Shown piece after piece: positions 33,685-44,500 of a stretch of 64,000 nucleotides of DNA. A program made the translations under genes and the position numbers. Source of the stretch: Erodium maritimum. Its lineage: Eukaryota; Streptophyta; Magnoliopsida; Geraniales; Geraniaceae. Position 1 is the first letter of the stretch. Each line of letters begins with the position of its first letter. The notes below the pieces were generated by a model. That model did not search any database, was not told the DNA's origin, and worked only from the letters and a program-made list of their open reading frames with translations. Location: positions 74,756,523 to 74,820,522 of the forward strand of contig OY997589.1 in NCBI GenBank assembly GCA_963921825.1, written 5' to 3'.

Positions 33685-36600
33685 ATGACGCTGTGGAAGA
33701 GGGCTGCCGGAGCCCTCAAAGACAAGAACAGCCTCCTGCTCGCCTCCCTCAACCCCTCCTGGCCCGGCGGAGCCACCGAAAATTCCGCCACGGAGAAGCT
33801 CCGCAGTCCGGAACTCCGAACCCTGGTCATCAAGGCCACCAGCCACGACAGAGACTCGATCGACTACAAGAGCTCCCACCGAATCCTCTCCTGCGTCCGC
33901 TCTTCTCCGCCCACCATCGAGGCCGTGCTGCTCGCCCTCGCCGCCCGCATGGGCAAGACCCGCTCCTGGCCCGTCGCTCTCAAAGGCCTCCTCCTCCTCC
34001 ACCGCGTCTTCTGCTCCTGCGACCTCCCCGTCGTCCGCCGCATCGGCCGCATCCCCTTCGACCTCTCCGATTTCCGCTCCTCCGACAGGAAATCGCCCGC
34101 CTTCGACGCTTTCGTCCGCTCCTACTTCGCCTTCCTCGACACCCGCTCCGCCCTTGTCTCGCAGCTCCACAACCCCAAGCGTCACGGCGAGACCCAATCA
34201 ATTGAGCGCGAGCTCGCCAATTTGGAAAAGTTCCAGAACCTTCTACACTATCTCCTCCAGATCAAACCCCAGGACAGTGGGATGCGCGTCTGCCTCATCT
34301 TCGAGGCCATGGACTGCGTCGTCCTCGAGGTCTTCGAGATCCATAGCCGGATCTGCAGCGGTGTCGCCGATGTACTCCACCGCGTCCACGCCGCCGGGGA
34401 ATCGGAGGCGGCGCTGGCTCTCAAAGTCATCCAGACGGCCACGAAGCAGGACGATGACCTCTCTGACTATTTCCAGAACTGCCACCGTTTTGGCTTCCTG
34501 AGAGGGCATGAGTTACCAAAGATGGAGAAGATACCCGTTGAAAAAATCAGGGAGATAGAGCGCATCGTTAGCGACCGCATAATCCCGGCAAAGGAAGAGG
34601 ATGGCGAGAAAGAGACAGTGGTAGTTGCTGACAAACATGATGAGGATCGGCCGGAGACGATCATAACGGATAAATGGGAGGTGTTTGATGATGACATGGC
34701 AATTCAACCATATCGTAGTGATGAAGTGACGATGGAACCATACCAAAACGATGATGTAGCAGTCAAACCATACCAAAGTGATCAAGTGGCGAGTGAATCA
34801 TACAAAAACGACGATGTAACTGCCAGACCGTGCCGATATGATGAAGTGGCGATCGAACCATACATAAACAACGGTGTAGCGGTCAAACCATACCGATATG
34901 TTGAAGTAGCGAACGAAACATACATAAAAGATGATGTAGCGGTCAAACCCTACATATATGATGAAGTAGCAACCGAACAATACAGAAAAGATGTAGCGGT
35001 CCGACCATACCAACATAATGAAGAAGCGATCGAACCATACAGAAACGACGATGCAGCAGTCAGACCATACAAATATGATGAAGTGGCGGTCAAAACATAC
35101 ATAAACGATGATGTAGCAGTCAAATCCAATCAACATGATGAACTGGAAACCGAACCATGCAGAATCGAAGATGTAGCGGTCCAACCATACCGAAATTATG
35201 AAGTGGCAATCGGACCATACAAAAACAAAGATGTAGCGGTCAAACCATACAGATATGATGAAGGGGCGATTGAACCATGCAAAAACAATGGTGTAGCAGT
35301 CAAACCATACCAAAATGATATAGTGGCGACCAAACCATACAAAAACGACGAGGTAACAGTCAAACCATACCGAGATGATGAAGAGGCGATCGAACCATAT
35401 AGAAACGATGATGTAGTGGTCAAGCAGTACCGATATGATGAAGTGGCGATCGAAACATACAGAAACGAAGATATAGCGGTCAAACAGAACACATATGATG
35501 AAATGCCGAACAAACCATACAGTAACGACGATGTAGCAGTCAAACCATACCAAAATGATGAAATGGCGATCGAACCATACAAAAACGACGATTTAGTGAT
35601 CAAATCAAACCGATACGATGAAGCTCCAATCAAACCACATGGAAACGACGATGTAACGGTCAAATCATACCAAAATGATGAAGTGGCAATCGAACCATAC
35701 AAAGACAATGATAAAAAAATCAAAGCATACCAAAATGTTGAAGAAGGGGCGACTGAAGCACATAGAAATGACGAGGTGACTCTCAAACCATACCACCATG
35801 ATGAAGTTGTCAAACCATACAAACACGACGGTGTAACGGTCAAACCATTCCAAAATGATGAAGTGGTGGTCAAACCATACAAAAACGACGATGTAGTAGT
35901 CAAGCCGCACAAATATGATGAAGTGGCGACCGATTCATGCAGAAACGACGATATAACAGTCAAGCCATACAATAAAGATGAAGTGACTGTCGAACCATAC
36001 AAAAATGACGGTGTAGCAGTAAAACCACACCAGCAGCAAAAAGTGGTGACAGATACATACAAAAACGAAAAAAACGACGATGTAGCAGTAAAACCACACC
36101 AACAGCAAGACGTGGTGACAGAACCATACAAAAAAGACGATATCACAATCAAACCATACCAAAATGATGACGTGACTATTGAATCTTGCAGATACATAAA
36201 TCATGATGTAGCGGTCAAACCATGCCAAAAGGTTGATGCAGCGAGCAAGTCATGCGAAAATGAAGGTGACAAGGACAAAAATGATGATGTAGCGGTTAAA
36301 CCATACCAAACTACCGACGTAGCGATCGAACCGTTCAGAAACGACGACCTAGAGGTCAAACCATATGTAAACAACGACGTATCAACTACACCATTCATAA
36401 ACGACGATGCATCGAGCAAATACAACGGCATAGCGGTTGCATTGTACCAAAATGATGACAAAGAGACCGAATCACACAAAAACGACGATCTAGTGGTGAA
36501 ACCATGCCGAAACATTGAGGTACCCGTCGGGTCATGCCGAAACGACAACGTAGTGGCTGCACCAAACCAAAATCATGATAGAGCGAGTGAAGCACACAAA

Positions 36601-36870
36601 AATGACGGCTTAGGTGCTGCACCATACCACATTTTTCATAGAGCGATGGAACTACACAAAATCTATGGCACATTGGTCAAACCAAGCCGAAATGTTAAAG
36701 TAGCAGCCAAATCAGACGGTGAGGAGAAAGACAAGGTAGCAATCGGACCACATGGAAACAACAACGTACACAAGACGAATGTAGAGAAGGAAGAAATAGA
36801 GCCGCTTGAGGAAATAGAACCTCCTAGTGAAGATAGAGACATGGCAGAGTCGGACTGGATAATGTTTTAG
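33685..36870 (+). CDS. ANTH-domain (AP180/CALM-type) protein with giant 20-residue repeat tail
   Basis: Plant ANTH proteins bind phosphoinositides at the plasma membrane or trans-Golgi and recruit clathrin and cargo. Residues 1 to about 300 match the short plant ANTH clade: start MTLWKRAAGALKDKNSLL, the lipid-binding helix region K50-ATSHDR with K62 and H65 (lacking the canonical PKxKH form), and HRVFCS, SYFAFLD, ICSGVADVL and LPKMEKIPVEKI segments. Residues about 300-337 are acidic and end in KWEVFDDD, where relatives stop or have short tails. From residue 338 to about 1012 follows a tandem array of 20-codon units (NDDVAVKPY + QNDEVAIEPY pattern). The last 50 residues are acidic (EEIEPLEEIEPPSEDRD) and end DWIMF. 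No DPF, NPF or clathrin-box motif was seen. One exon, start context AAAATGACG, no frame breaks in 3.2 kb. Confidence 0.85.
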   Translation: MTLWKRAAGALKDKNSLLLASLNPSWPGGATENSATEKLRSPELRTLVIKATSHDRDSIDYKSSHRILSCVRSSPPTIEAVLLALAARMGKTRSWPVALKGLLLLHRVFCSCDLPVVRRIGRIPFDLSDFRSSDRKSPAFDAFVRSYFAFLDTRSALVSQLHNPKRHGETQSIERELANLEKFQNLLHYLLQIKPQDSGMRVCLIFEAMDCVVLEVFEIHSRICSGVADVLHRVHAAGESEAALALKVIQTATKQDDDLSDYFQNCHRFGFLRGHELPKMEKIPVEKIREIERIVSDRIIPAKEEDGEKETVVVADKHDEDRPETIITDKWEVFDDDMAIQPYRSDEVTMEPYQNDDVAVKPYQSDQVASESYKNDDVTARPCRYDEVAIEPYINNGVAVKPYRYVEVANETYIKDDVAVKPYIYDEVATEQYRKDVAVRPYQHNEEAIEPYRNDDAAVRPYKYDEVAVKTYINDDVAVKSNQHDELETEPCRIEDVAVQPYRNYEVAIGPYKNKDVAVKPYRYDEGAIEPCKNNGVAVKPYQNDIVATKPYKNDEVTVKPYRDDEEAIEPYRNDDVVVKQYRYDEVAIETYRNEDIAVKQNTYDEMPNKPYSNDDVAVKPYQNDEMAIEPYKNDDLVIKSNRYDEAPIKPHGNDDVTVKSYQNDEVAIEPYKDNDKKIKAYQNVEEGATEAHRNDEVTLKPYHHDEVVKPYKHDGVTVKPFQNDEVVVKPYKNDDVVVKPHKYDEVATDSCRNDDITVKPYNKDEVTVEPYKNDGVAVKPHQQQKVVTDTYKNEKNDDVAVKPHQQQDVVTEPYKKDDITIKPYQNDDVTIESCRYINHDVAVKPCQKVDAASKSCENEGDKDKNDDVAVKPYQTTDVAIEPFRNDDLEVKPYVNNDVSTTPFINDDASSKYNGIAVALYQNDDKETESHKNDDLVVKPCRNIEVPVGSCRNDNVVAAPNQNHDRASEAHKNDGLGAAPYHIFHRAMELHKIYGTLVKPSRNVKVAAKSDGEEKDKVAIGPHGNNNVHKTNVEKEEIEPLEEIEPPSEDRDMAESDWIMF
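34696..36720 (+). repeat. Coding tandem array, 60-bp (20-codon) period
   Basis: About 33 units of 60 bp, each made of two related 30-bp halves: half A (consensus AACGACGATGTAGCAGTCAA, then ACCATAC) encodes NDDVAVKPY-like residues; half B (AATGATGAAGTGGCGATCGA, then ACCATAC) encodes NDEVAIEPY-like residues. Units are diverged, and the indels I saw are whole codons (for example at 34990, 35745 and 35805; an additional partial unit at 36061). No stop codon occurs. The array also keeps long open frames on the antisense strand, a by-product of the repeat. Confidence 0.95.
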
Positions 36871-37277
36871 TCGGGGGATTTGGAGTGTGATTACTATGTT
36901 TATACTCCTATGTCAAGTCGTTGAATCTAAGTTTTGTAGCCGTTGTTTTGTGATGAAATCTAGAAATGACAACATGTGAGTTTGTGTTCTGTATTTCAAT
37001 CTAATTTATGAATTTCTTGTATGACTTTGGAATGTCATGTCAACCAGATCTATGTAAAGGTCCACAAATATCTGATGGTGACAAACTTGTGTCCCGTCTC
37101 TCCGGTTCCTTCTCGGTCAAGATGGGCTTGTCGTGCCCAATTCCAAGTCCAAGGGCCAACATGTGTCCGGATTTTGTGTGACATTTGTGCGCAAAAGAAG
37201 ATATGCGTCTGTCTGAGTCCTAATGAATTAAATAAATGTATAATCTAAGCACAAATTTAATGTTTAATTGACTAAGT
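36871..37277 (+). terminator. 3' region of the ANTH-repeat gene, with AATAAA at 37231-37236
   Basis: T-rich sequence after the stop codon. The only canonical AATAAA before the LINE-like insertion lies at 37231-37236, 361 bp after the stop; nearer variants (TTTGTGTT motifs at about 36945-36985) could also serve. No other gene is seen. Confidence 0.4.
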
Positions 37278-37287
37278 AAGTAGATAT

Positions 37288-39484
37288 GAAACAATTCCGT
37301 ACTTTAATCAAAATCAGGTTGGTCGCAGCGCCTCCCTATTTCCCTCTGCTAGGGTTTACATTAGGGCTTGGTGTTTTGCGTTTTCTGCATCTGGCTTTCA
37401 TGGAGTTTTCGGGTATGGAGGGAGATGGAGAGCAAGCCGGCGATGGATACGTCCACTGGGGACCCTATTTGCCGGAGGAGAGTGCTGACGCCGTCGACTC
37501 AGACGCCGGCATGGATCGGTCGGACGTGGAGCCCGAGGAGGATCAAGAGAATGCTTCTGATCTGGAGCCACTGATGGCGGCGGCGACGGAGGGGATGGGC
37601 TTGCAGACGGCGTCGGGGCTGCAGGAGGAGCCCGTGCTCTCGGGGGAGCGGTGGACGCCAAGGTCAGGGACGCCGGTCGTCTGTTTCTCGGCCGGGGAGG
37701 AACCGGGATGGGTCCCGGGGGGAGGCTCCGCTCGGGGCCACCATGCCTCCGCCGCACGCCGGAGAGGGGGCCTCGGCCAAGGAAGAAGGTGGCAAGCCGG
37801 GTTGCTGTGGCCGGTGATTCGTTGCTGGCGCCGGTGGGGGAGAAGGCTATGCCGATCTCGATTTCTTCGGGATCGGCCAAGACGCCGGTAGACGTGCCGG
37901 AGGAGACACCGGCCGAGGTTGGTTGGCGCCGAAGTAAGGGGAAGGGCGTGGTAACTGAGGAGCCGGGTAGGGTTGAACGCCCGCCGGAGACGGGTCGTGG
38001 ATTCATGGGCGATGCCCGATGGGCGGCCACGTTGGGTCGTAAATCGGTATGGGCCCAGAGAGAAGGCGGCGATGTGGCCCGATGGGCCTAGAGGTTTGGG
38101 GCGGGTCGGACAGGTGAGGATGGTGGTTTGAGAGAGGGGGCCGGGGTCGGGCAGCACTATGGGGGTAACATTCGCCCGACCCAAACAGGAAAGTCCTATC
38201 CAACTCGGACGGGGGACCCATATACGGGGGGGAGTTGTCCTGTGGGGGGAGCAATGGGGCAACTGGACTCCCAAATGGGAGCTATGAGAATCAAGGAGGT
38301 GGTGGTGCCTGTCCAAGAGGTAACAGGACGGGGAAATACGTACCGTTTCGCTTTAGCAGCGAAGGTTCTGTCTACCAAGAAGGTATACTAGAAGTCGGTG
38401 GTGGCACGAATGGAGGACCTCTGGGGAATGAAAGTCGAGGCTAAACCCCTGGAGGGCGGTCTTGTGGCTTTCTTCTTCAGGTCTGCGAAGGAAAGAGAAC
38501 GGGTCCTGGTGGGTGAACCCTGGTCCTTTTGGGACTCTCTGGTATTGTTCACTGATCTACGGGCTCACATGCATGTATCGGAGCTGCAATTCCATCACTT
38601 CTCGGTGTGGGCGCGGGTTTCGAACTTGCCGGTGGGGGCGTGGATGAGGGATGTGGGCTTCAGGATTGGCAACACGCTGGGCGTTTGTCAAGGAGTAGAT
38701 GTAGACAAGAAGGGTCTCTGCTGGGGAGACTTTATGAAGGTCAGAATTCGGGCCGATATTCGGGTTCCACTACAAAGTCAACTCTGGTTCCGATTGTCGG
38801 TGTCTCAGGTTACTGGGAATCCAAGGACTCCTCCGAGGCGCGAGGTTATGGGGCGTTGGGGTCAACATGAGGTAGAGGGGGAGGAAGAGCCAGTAGGCTG
38901 CGTACCGCGAGACTCGACGCCGACACTGTCGGGGAACAAGAGGGCTGAGCGAGATGTGGACTCACCCGAGGATGAAGAATCAGCGGCGTCAAATGGGGCG
39001 TCTTCTACAGCGGCGGGGGGCTTCAAGCACCCTCGCCTCCAGGAATGAGTGCTGAGATGGCCAGGGAGAGGTTGGTCGAATGCACCTCCTCCCTGGTGTA
39101 TAGGTGGCAAGGGTACCACCAACAGTCGCTATGTTACTTTCCTACCACTTCGGAGTCAGCAATCCCGCGTTCAGGAGCCCTACCATTATCAGTCAAGGGA
39201 GGACGACGCACGCTGACTTACCGGGGGAGTAATAGGTCAACCACTGGTTGTTTATCCTCTGATCTGCTCGATCAGTATCTTATGGTTGTAGTATACTGTA
39301 TCGGTGTCCTTGGACGCTACCGCAGTCCCACCCCTCCGACCGCCCCGATGTCAAAGAGCAAAATTTACTTTCCTGCTTTTTTTGTTATTGTCATGTTAGT
39401 TTGGTTTTCATGTACGGTGCCTTGAGCTTCTGTAGGCAACAATATGCTTTTACATTAATAATGTTGTCGTTTCTCTCCAAAAAG
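37288..39484 (+). mobile_element. LINE-like element with ORF1 only
   Basis: It is flanked by a perfect 10-bp duplication AAGTAGATAT (37278-37287 and 39485-39494). The 3' end reads like a plant L1 tail (TAATAATGTTGTCGTTTCTC, then a short A-rich end). The interior carries a DUF4283-type ORF1 but no endonuclease or reverse transcriptase, so about 2.2 kb of ORF1 plus tail remains. Movement must have relied on another element's enzymes, or ORF2 was lost before insertion. Confidence 0.8.
37400..39048 (+). pseudogene. LINE ORF1 (DUF4283 domain), interrupted
   Basis: The clearest part is 38128-39048, a single frame except for one TAG at 38389-38391. It contains the DUF4283 pattern: AKPLEGGLVAFFFRSAKERE, VLVGEPWSFWDSLVLF, FSVWARVSNLPVGAWMRD, IGNTLGVC and VDKKGLCWGDFMKVRI. 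DUF4283 proteins are nucleic-acid-binding ORF1/Gag-like proteins of plant LINEs. The upstream frame 37286-37891 (acidic, GYVHWGPYLPEESAD) is probably the original N-terminal part, now out of frame. The zinc knuckle that usually follows is not evident; the C-terminus (about 38830-39048) is acidic and Ser-rich. Confidence 0.75.
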
Positions 39485-39494
39485 AAGTAGATAT

Positions 39495-41470
39495 TTAAAT
39501 CATTAATAAAATAAATATAAATTAGAAGCTGACCATCTTCTCAGGGTGGGTAATATGGGCTCTGCCTCCTGTCCTAACGGAGACTAGTCCTTTCAGAAGT
39601 TCCACAGTAGTTGTTCTAATAATCTTGACATTTAGTTTTAGATTCTGTGCAATATCCAAGTTAACATGTGTTCGTGTAAATCTCAAACAATCAGAACCTC
39701 ACACTCGGGGAAGAAGATTACAACAACAAATGCCACACTGGACCTAATCAACTAAACAAGAGAATTACCAGTTTCAAGAAAACAGAACGAACAACAACCA
39801 CCACAGCATGCAACCCAACATGGGTATATACAAGAAAAACAAGGTCTACTAACCAGGTTTTTCAAACATGAAGAACAAGAAAAAATAGGAAGATAGGTCT
39901 AATACCCTAATTTTCCAACCTTGAAGCTTAGAACAAAAAAATGAGGAGGTCTTAGTACCGAGATTTTCCGACCATGAAGAGCTAAGAAAACGACGACCCA
40001 GATTGCAATAGGTCCAAAGAAAAACCAAGTTGTCGACAACATCCAAGGTCAGCTCAATAGCGGACGAAGGAGCTCGAACTCAGTCCTCCGAAACCATTTC
40101 CGACTTACACCAAGAAATTACCCAAAATGGGAGGACCAATATTTCTACCGAGAATAAGCACAAACTTCCAAATAGACAGCATCAAGACATTACTTCCGAG
40201 ATCTGAGGTTGGATTTGAGTTGAGCGTTCCGAAACTGAGACTGGTGACCCCTCGCCGACCAACACCAGACGAGGACCCTAGAGGGAATGCCTGTAATTAT
40301 ACCGAGCAAAAATCAACCCGAACCCGAACAGTTCTATCACCAAAGCCAACATAGAAGCGCAACGCCACGACCGAGCTTCCAACATATACACTCCAACAAG
40401 CAGGCAATAATAAGTCAAGACGTTCGAAGATTTGAGGCTGAACACGAGATGAGCTTTTCGAAACCGAGACCGCTAACCGCTCGCTGACCAACACTAAGCG
40501 AGGACCCGAAGGAGAATACCTATAGTTACACCGAGCACAAGTCAGCCTACACCCTGACAAATCTGACACTAAAGCCTGGAGAGAAGCGGGATGCCACCAT
40601 TGAGCTTCCAACCGAACGCGACGACGAGGGACGATACTAGATTCACAATGAATAAAAGATTGAAACGATCAAGAAACGCTTCCCACGGTAAATCTGAATC
40701 AAACCGCTTGAGAACCATCACTAACGGGTTCTGAAAAAGCATAACTACCCTACTTTCACCACCACACCACCGACCGAAGACCGACCCCTCCACGAACTAG
40801 GGATCCGAGATTGAAACTCGAGCTGAGCGTCCCGATATCAAAATCGGTAACCCCTCCTCGGCCAACACCTAATGAGGACTTGAAGGGAAAAGCCTGTAAT
40901 AATACTAAGCACGAGCGAAATCAAACCCGGAGAAGCAGAAGAGACAGTCAGACAAACCGAGAAGCACTAGAGAGGAAGAAGAAGCCAACAAGGCCCTGCT
41001 CTGCCCAAACCAAACCTATACCGAATCTGACCTGGTGCTTTCCCTGAACCGGACTATAAGCCCTTGACCTGACCCGATCCAGGACCCGAACAACACCTAA
41101 CCCGAGCCAGATCTTGCCTCGTCCCTGTTAGTAGAAGTCGGTCCCAACTGAGATCCGAGGCGACCTCCACGCCAGAGCACCACCACCAAAAAGCAGCAAG
41201 AGGACGAGGAGAAACCGAGCTGTAGTCGACAGGGCAAACTCTAACCACACAACCGATCGAGCTTCGGCCACCCTCGAGCAGCAGGTGATAGGGCGAGCTC
41301 CTGCCACTCAACCCGACCGAGCTCCGGCCACACAACGAACTAGAAACCACATGAGCACGCAAGAGCTTGGGAACAACAAGTTCCGACCAAACCTGACCGG
41401 GACAAGGTCGAGACGAACAGAGAGAAGAGGAGGCTAATCGGATCTGGAGTGAGACACCGAAGAGAGAGAA
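39495..41470. other. Non-coding repeat-rich spacer before the gypsy LTR
   Basis: No supported gene. The left half (39495-40120) is A-rich and unassigned; the right half holds a diverged triplicated repeat (separate entry) and G+C-richer sequence up to the LTR start at 41471. The style resembles worn LTR or leader sequence of a retroelement, but no termini were found. Confidence 0.45.
40205..40945. repeat. Three diverged copies of a ~130-bp repeat
   Basis: Copies start near 40206, 40430 and 40805. They share, in order, a (T/G)TGAGC(G/T)T(T/C)CCGA-like start, ACCCCTCGCCGACCAACACC-like and GAGGACC words, GCCTGTAATTATAC-like and GAGCA(A/C)AA words. Spacing is about 224 and 375 bp, so intervening sequence differs. 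Confidence 0.65.
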
Positions 41471-42388
41471 TATAAGAACCTCCACCGGTCGATCCCGGTC
41501 GAACCGGTGAATCCTGACGAAAGTTGACTTTTTGCTAGAAAAGTCAACCAATGACTCCGGGAGTCATTCGGGACCTTTCCGGGGCCCAAAAAGCTTAGCC
41601 GTCGTTACGGTTAGCTTAGTTGGGCCGTTTCCTTTCAAATGACTGTAAATTTGGAAAAGTCAACATTTGGTCAAACGAGGACTTTTTATCGACTAAATCT
41701 TAAGTAATTTAAATGTGCTGGTTTTTCCTAAGGGCTAAGTGGTCCCCACTAGGACACTTGTCCTTAGTGTCTTGGAGGAGAAGAAATGGGTCTCAAAAGA
41801 CCCATTCACCCTCACATAAGCCAAAATACATGACTTGGACCTAAGGGGCATTTTGGACATTCATCAACTAGGTCTCTTGAAGCAATTAAAGCAACAATTT
41901 CAGCATTACACTAGTGCTAGTCGAAATTTAGAGAGAAAAGAAGAAGAGGAGAAGCAAAGGAGACTTGAAGAAGAAGAAGAAAGGGAGAAATGAGCAATTT
42001 AGAGTCAAGTTCTTCATCAATCCTTCTCCAAAACCCCAATACCCTCTTCATCTATCCATTTCCAAGGTAAGTAAACTCTAACTTTCCATTTTCAATCCAT
42101 TTCAATTCATGGGTTTTCATAGAAATGCATGAACTAGCTAGGTTTTTGAGTTCTATGGTGTTAGATGATATTTTAGAGAAGTAGATGATTGTTTTATGTT
42201 GAAATCACATGTTTTTGAGTTGGAAATCTCTTGGGTATTTAGAGTTTTGATGAATCCTACCTTGGGTAGTGAAGGATTGAAGTTATATGACTGTTTTGGA
42301 GGTTTTGTGTGACTGAAAATGGAGTTTTTGGACTGTTTTTCATGGAAAGGAGGCTGGAGGAAGAAGAAGGACGGAACTGGTCTGGGCA

Positions 42389-42522
42389 GTCACGGATCCG
42401 TGACGGGCACCGTGACGAGAGACGTCACGGCTCCGTGAGGGAGACTGTGACGGCACTCGTCACGGGTCCGTGACGTCATTCGTAACAGGGAGTCTCACGG
42501 CTCCATGACCCGATCCGTGGCA
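42389..42522. repeat. 35-bp-period palindromic array in LTR copy A
   Basis: About four units with GTCACGGATCCGTGAC (a perfect 16-bp palindrome), GTCACGGCTCCGTGAG, GTCACGGGTCCGTGAC and CTCACGGCTCCATGAC. It is homologous in sequence and position to 11754-11920 and at the same position as the different array in copy C. Confidence 0.9.
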
Positions 42523-42727
42523 GACCAGTTTTTGTCCTTTTGAATCCTTTTTGGGTGTTCTTCGTTTATTTCGAACGGTTATTTTGAACCAAACGGTTGG
42601 GTTTTTTTTAACCTAGAGGTATGTCTCGTGGTTAGTCTTTAATTATAGTTTTAATTGTGATCCAAGACTTTGGACCCGAGCTCGACGGAGGAGGATGCCC
42701 TTGGACCGTGTGAGAGGACGAGGAGGA

Positions 42728-44500
42728 TGTTGGGTCTCGATGTCGTGGACATGTTAAACACAAAATGCAGCGGAATATTAACCATGAAACAATCGAGATG
42801 AATCTACCAAATATGAAGAACAAGTCTGAAAATTCAGCAAAGGTTTGTGTACATCATATTTGCAAGTGCTTCATCTTTCAGCTCGTTTATCTCGCAAACG
42901 AACCGTTTAAATTCAAATCTCTTTGGTCAGATTGAAGACCCATATGTGGAGAACGTGCACTCCAAAAATAAGCTTCATCGGACATCGGATGAACCTCCGA
43001 TCGAGCTCTTGAAAGTGACTGGTCGGACAAAACTGTGCTGAAAATCAGCACCCTCTACTTGTCCGAAATTGGTTCAATAACACCAAACTTTGAATGACTT
43101 GAGCCCCTTGTACGCCTACGTATCCTTGAAGGAATCAAAGCCAACTTAGTTCTTGAGTTTGTAAACTCAAGAACATGCAACAATGGAACTTGGAGCTTCT
43201 TGGAGGAGTTTGCAAAGATGGGAGAGTAGCACACCTTGTGCTGAAAATTTTCTTCTCTTATTTGCATGTTGTGTCTTGCCAACACCCCTTGCATGTAGAC
43301 TTAAGTGGAAGAGGTCACCTCACTTAATCTACATCAAGTTGCCAAGTATCCATGATACTTTGCATGATAAACTTAATAAACTAAGCTAGTTTATTAACTA
43401 GTGGAAAGTGGGTCCAACCCACTTAGTTTAACAAGACCACTTAGTCAACCTTTGACCTTTGGTTCTTGTTGGGCCTAGCCCATGTGGGCCGGTCATGGGC
43501 CTTTCCTAAAAAGCTCATACCGAGCCCACCATGCTAGCCCGTCCACTATGGCAATTCCCGACACGACTCCCTCCAAGCCAATCCACTTGCGTTTTTATCG
43601 AGTTACAAACTTATGGTGTGACCCTTAGGTCTATGCATGTCGGTAAGAACAACGTAAAATCCCATTTTAATTGATCTTACTAATGTGGCGACTGACGAGA
43701 CTCAGTATCGCCCGACCCTGCATAACGAATCGATCCCTGTCGATTCTGACCTTTCAGTCGTCCTTGTCATTATCCCGTATCACTGATATCCCGATTGAGA
43801 TAAGGCATAGAGCCGTCATCCTTCTTATCCTCAATCACTGTTCCTTGATATGTGAGATGACTGATCCTTATGATATCCCATATCATGCGCATGGCCATGC
43901 TTTTCCCGTCAGTCACTCTCGATCAAGCGGCCGTGAACTAGATATCTTTCCCATACCGTAGTATGATGGATACATCCCTTAGCCGCCTATCATGTCACTC
44001 ATGCAGTCATTCCCCAAGCCAATCCTGGCCGTTATGGAAGCCCAGTCACGGTGCAACGTTGGGCTTTCAGGTCAAACTTGGTTGTTTACTACATAGCAAT
44101 CATATAGACTCCTCGGTCTAAGGATACCTGACAAGCAACGACTCTGAACATGTTCATGACTCAATCTATGGAACATATTCAGGTCGGGTCGTCCAACATC
44201 ATGTCCCACACATGATGTCTATGATCAGACTCCAGAAACCTTTCCAATGACCAATAGAACGTAAGCCATCAAGAGTCATCTTTCATACTAGTCGCTTCTA
44301 GCGAAGACTATTGACTAGGGACCCCGTCGAGTGTGATCCATCCTGATCTATGGTTCTATTCGCATAGTGGGCATAGATCGGAAACACATACGACTTATTA
44401 CTCCAGCACTTAAGTAATATAACAGCCGCTTTGTTATATTTCCAACAATGATATTTACATTTGGACATTTACGATTGGGCTACGAGCATAAATGCTAACA
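42728..44500 (-). mobile_element. Copia solo LTR, nested in gypsy LTR copy A
   Basis: On the + strand it starts TGTTGGGTCTCGATGTC and ends ATGCTAACA, flanked by a perfect 5-bp duplication GAGGA (42723-42727, 44501-44505). At 1773 bp it is a diverged relative of the LTRs at 47483-49160 and 54250-55937, whose element codes on the - strand, hence the strand given. No internal region remains. Confidence 0.92.

Noticed and set aside
34798-36548. Several long - strand ORFs (up to 333 codons, Phe/Tyr/Ser-rich)
   Set aside because: They are the complement of the in-frame coding repeat of the ANTH gene. Their length follows from the repeat lacking antisense stops; there is no start context, domain or independent support.
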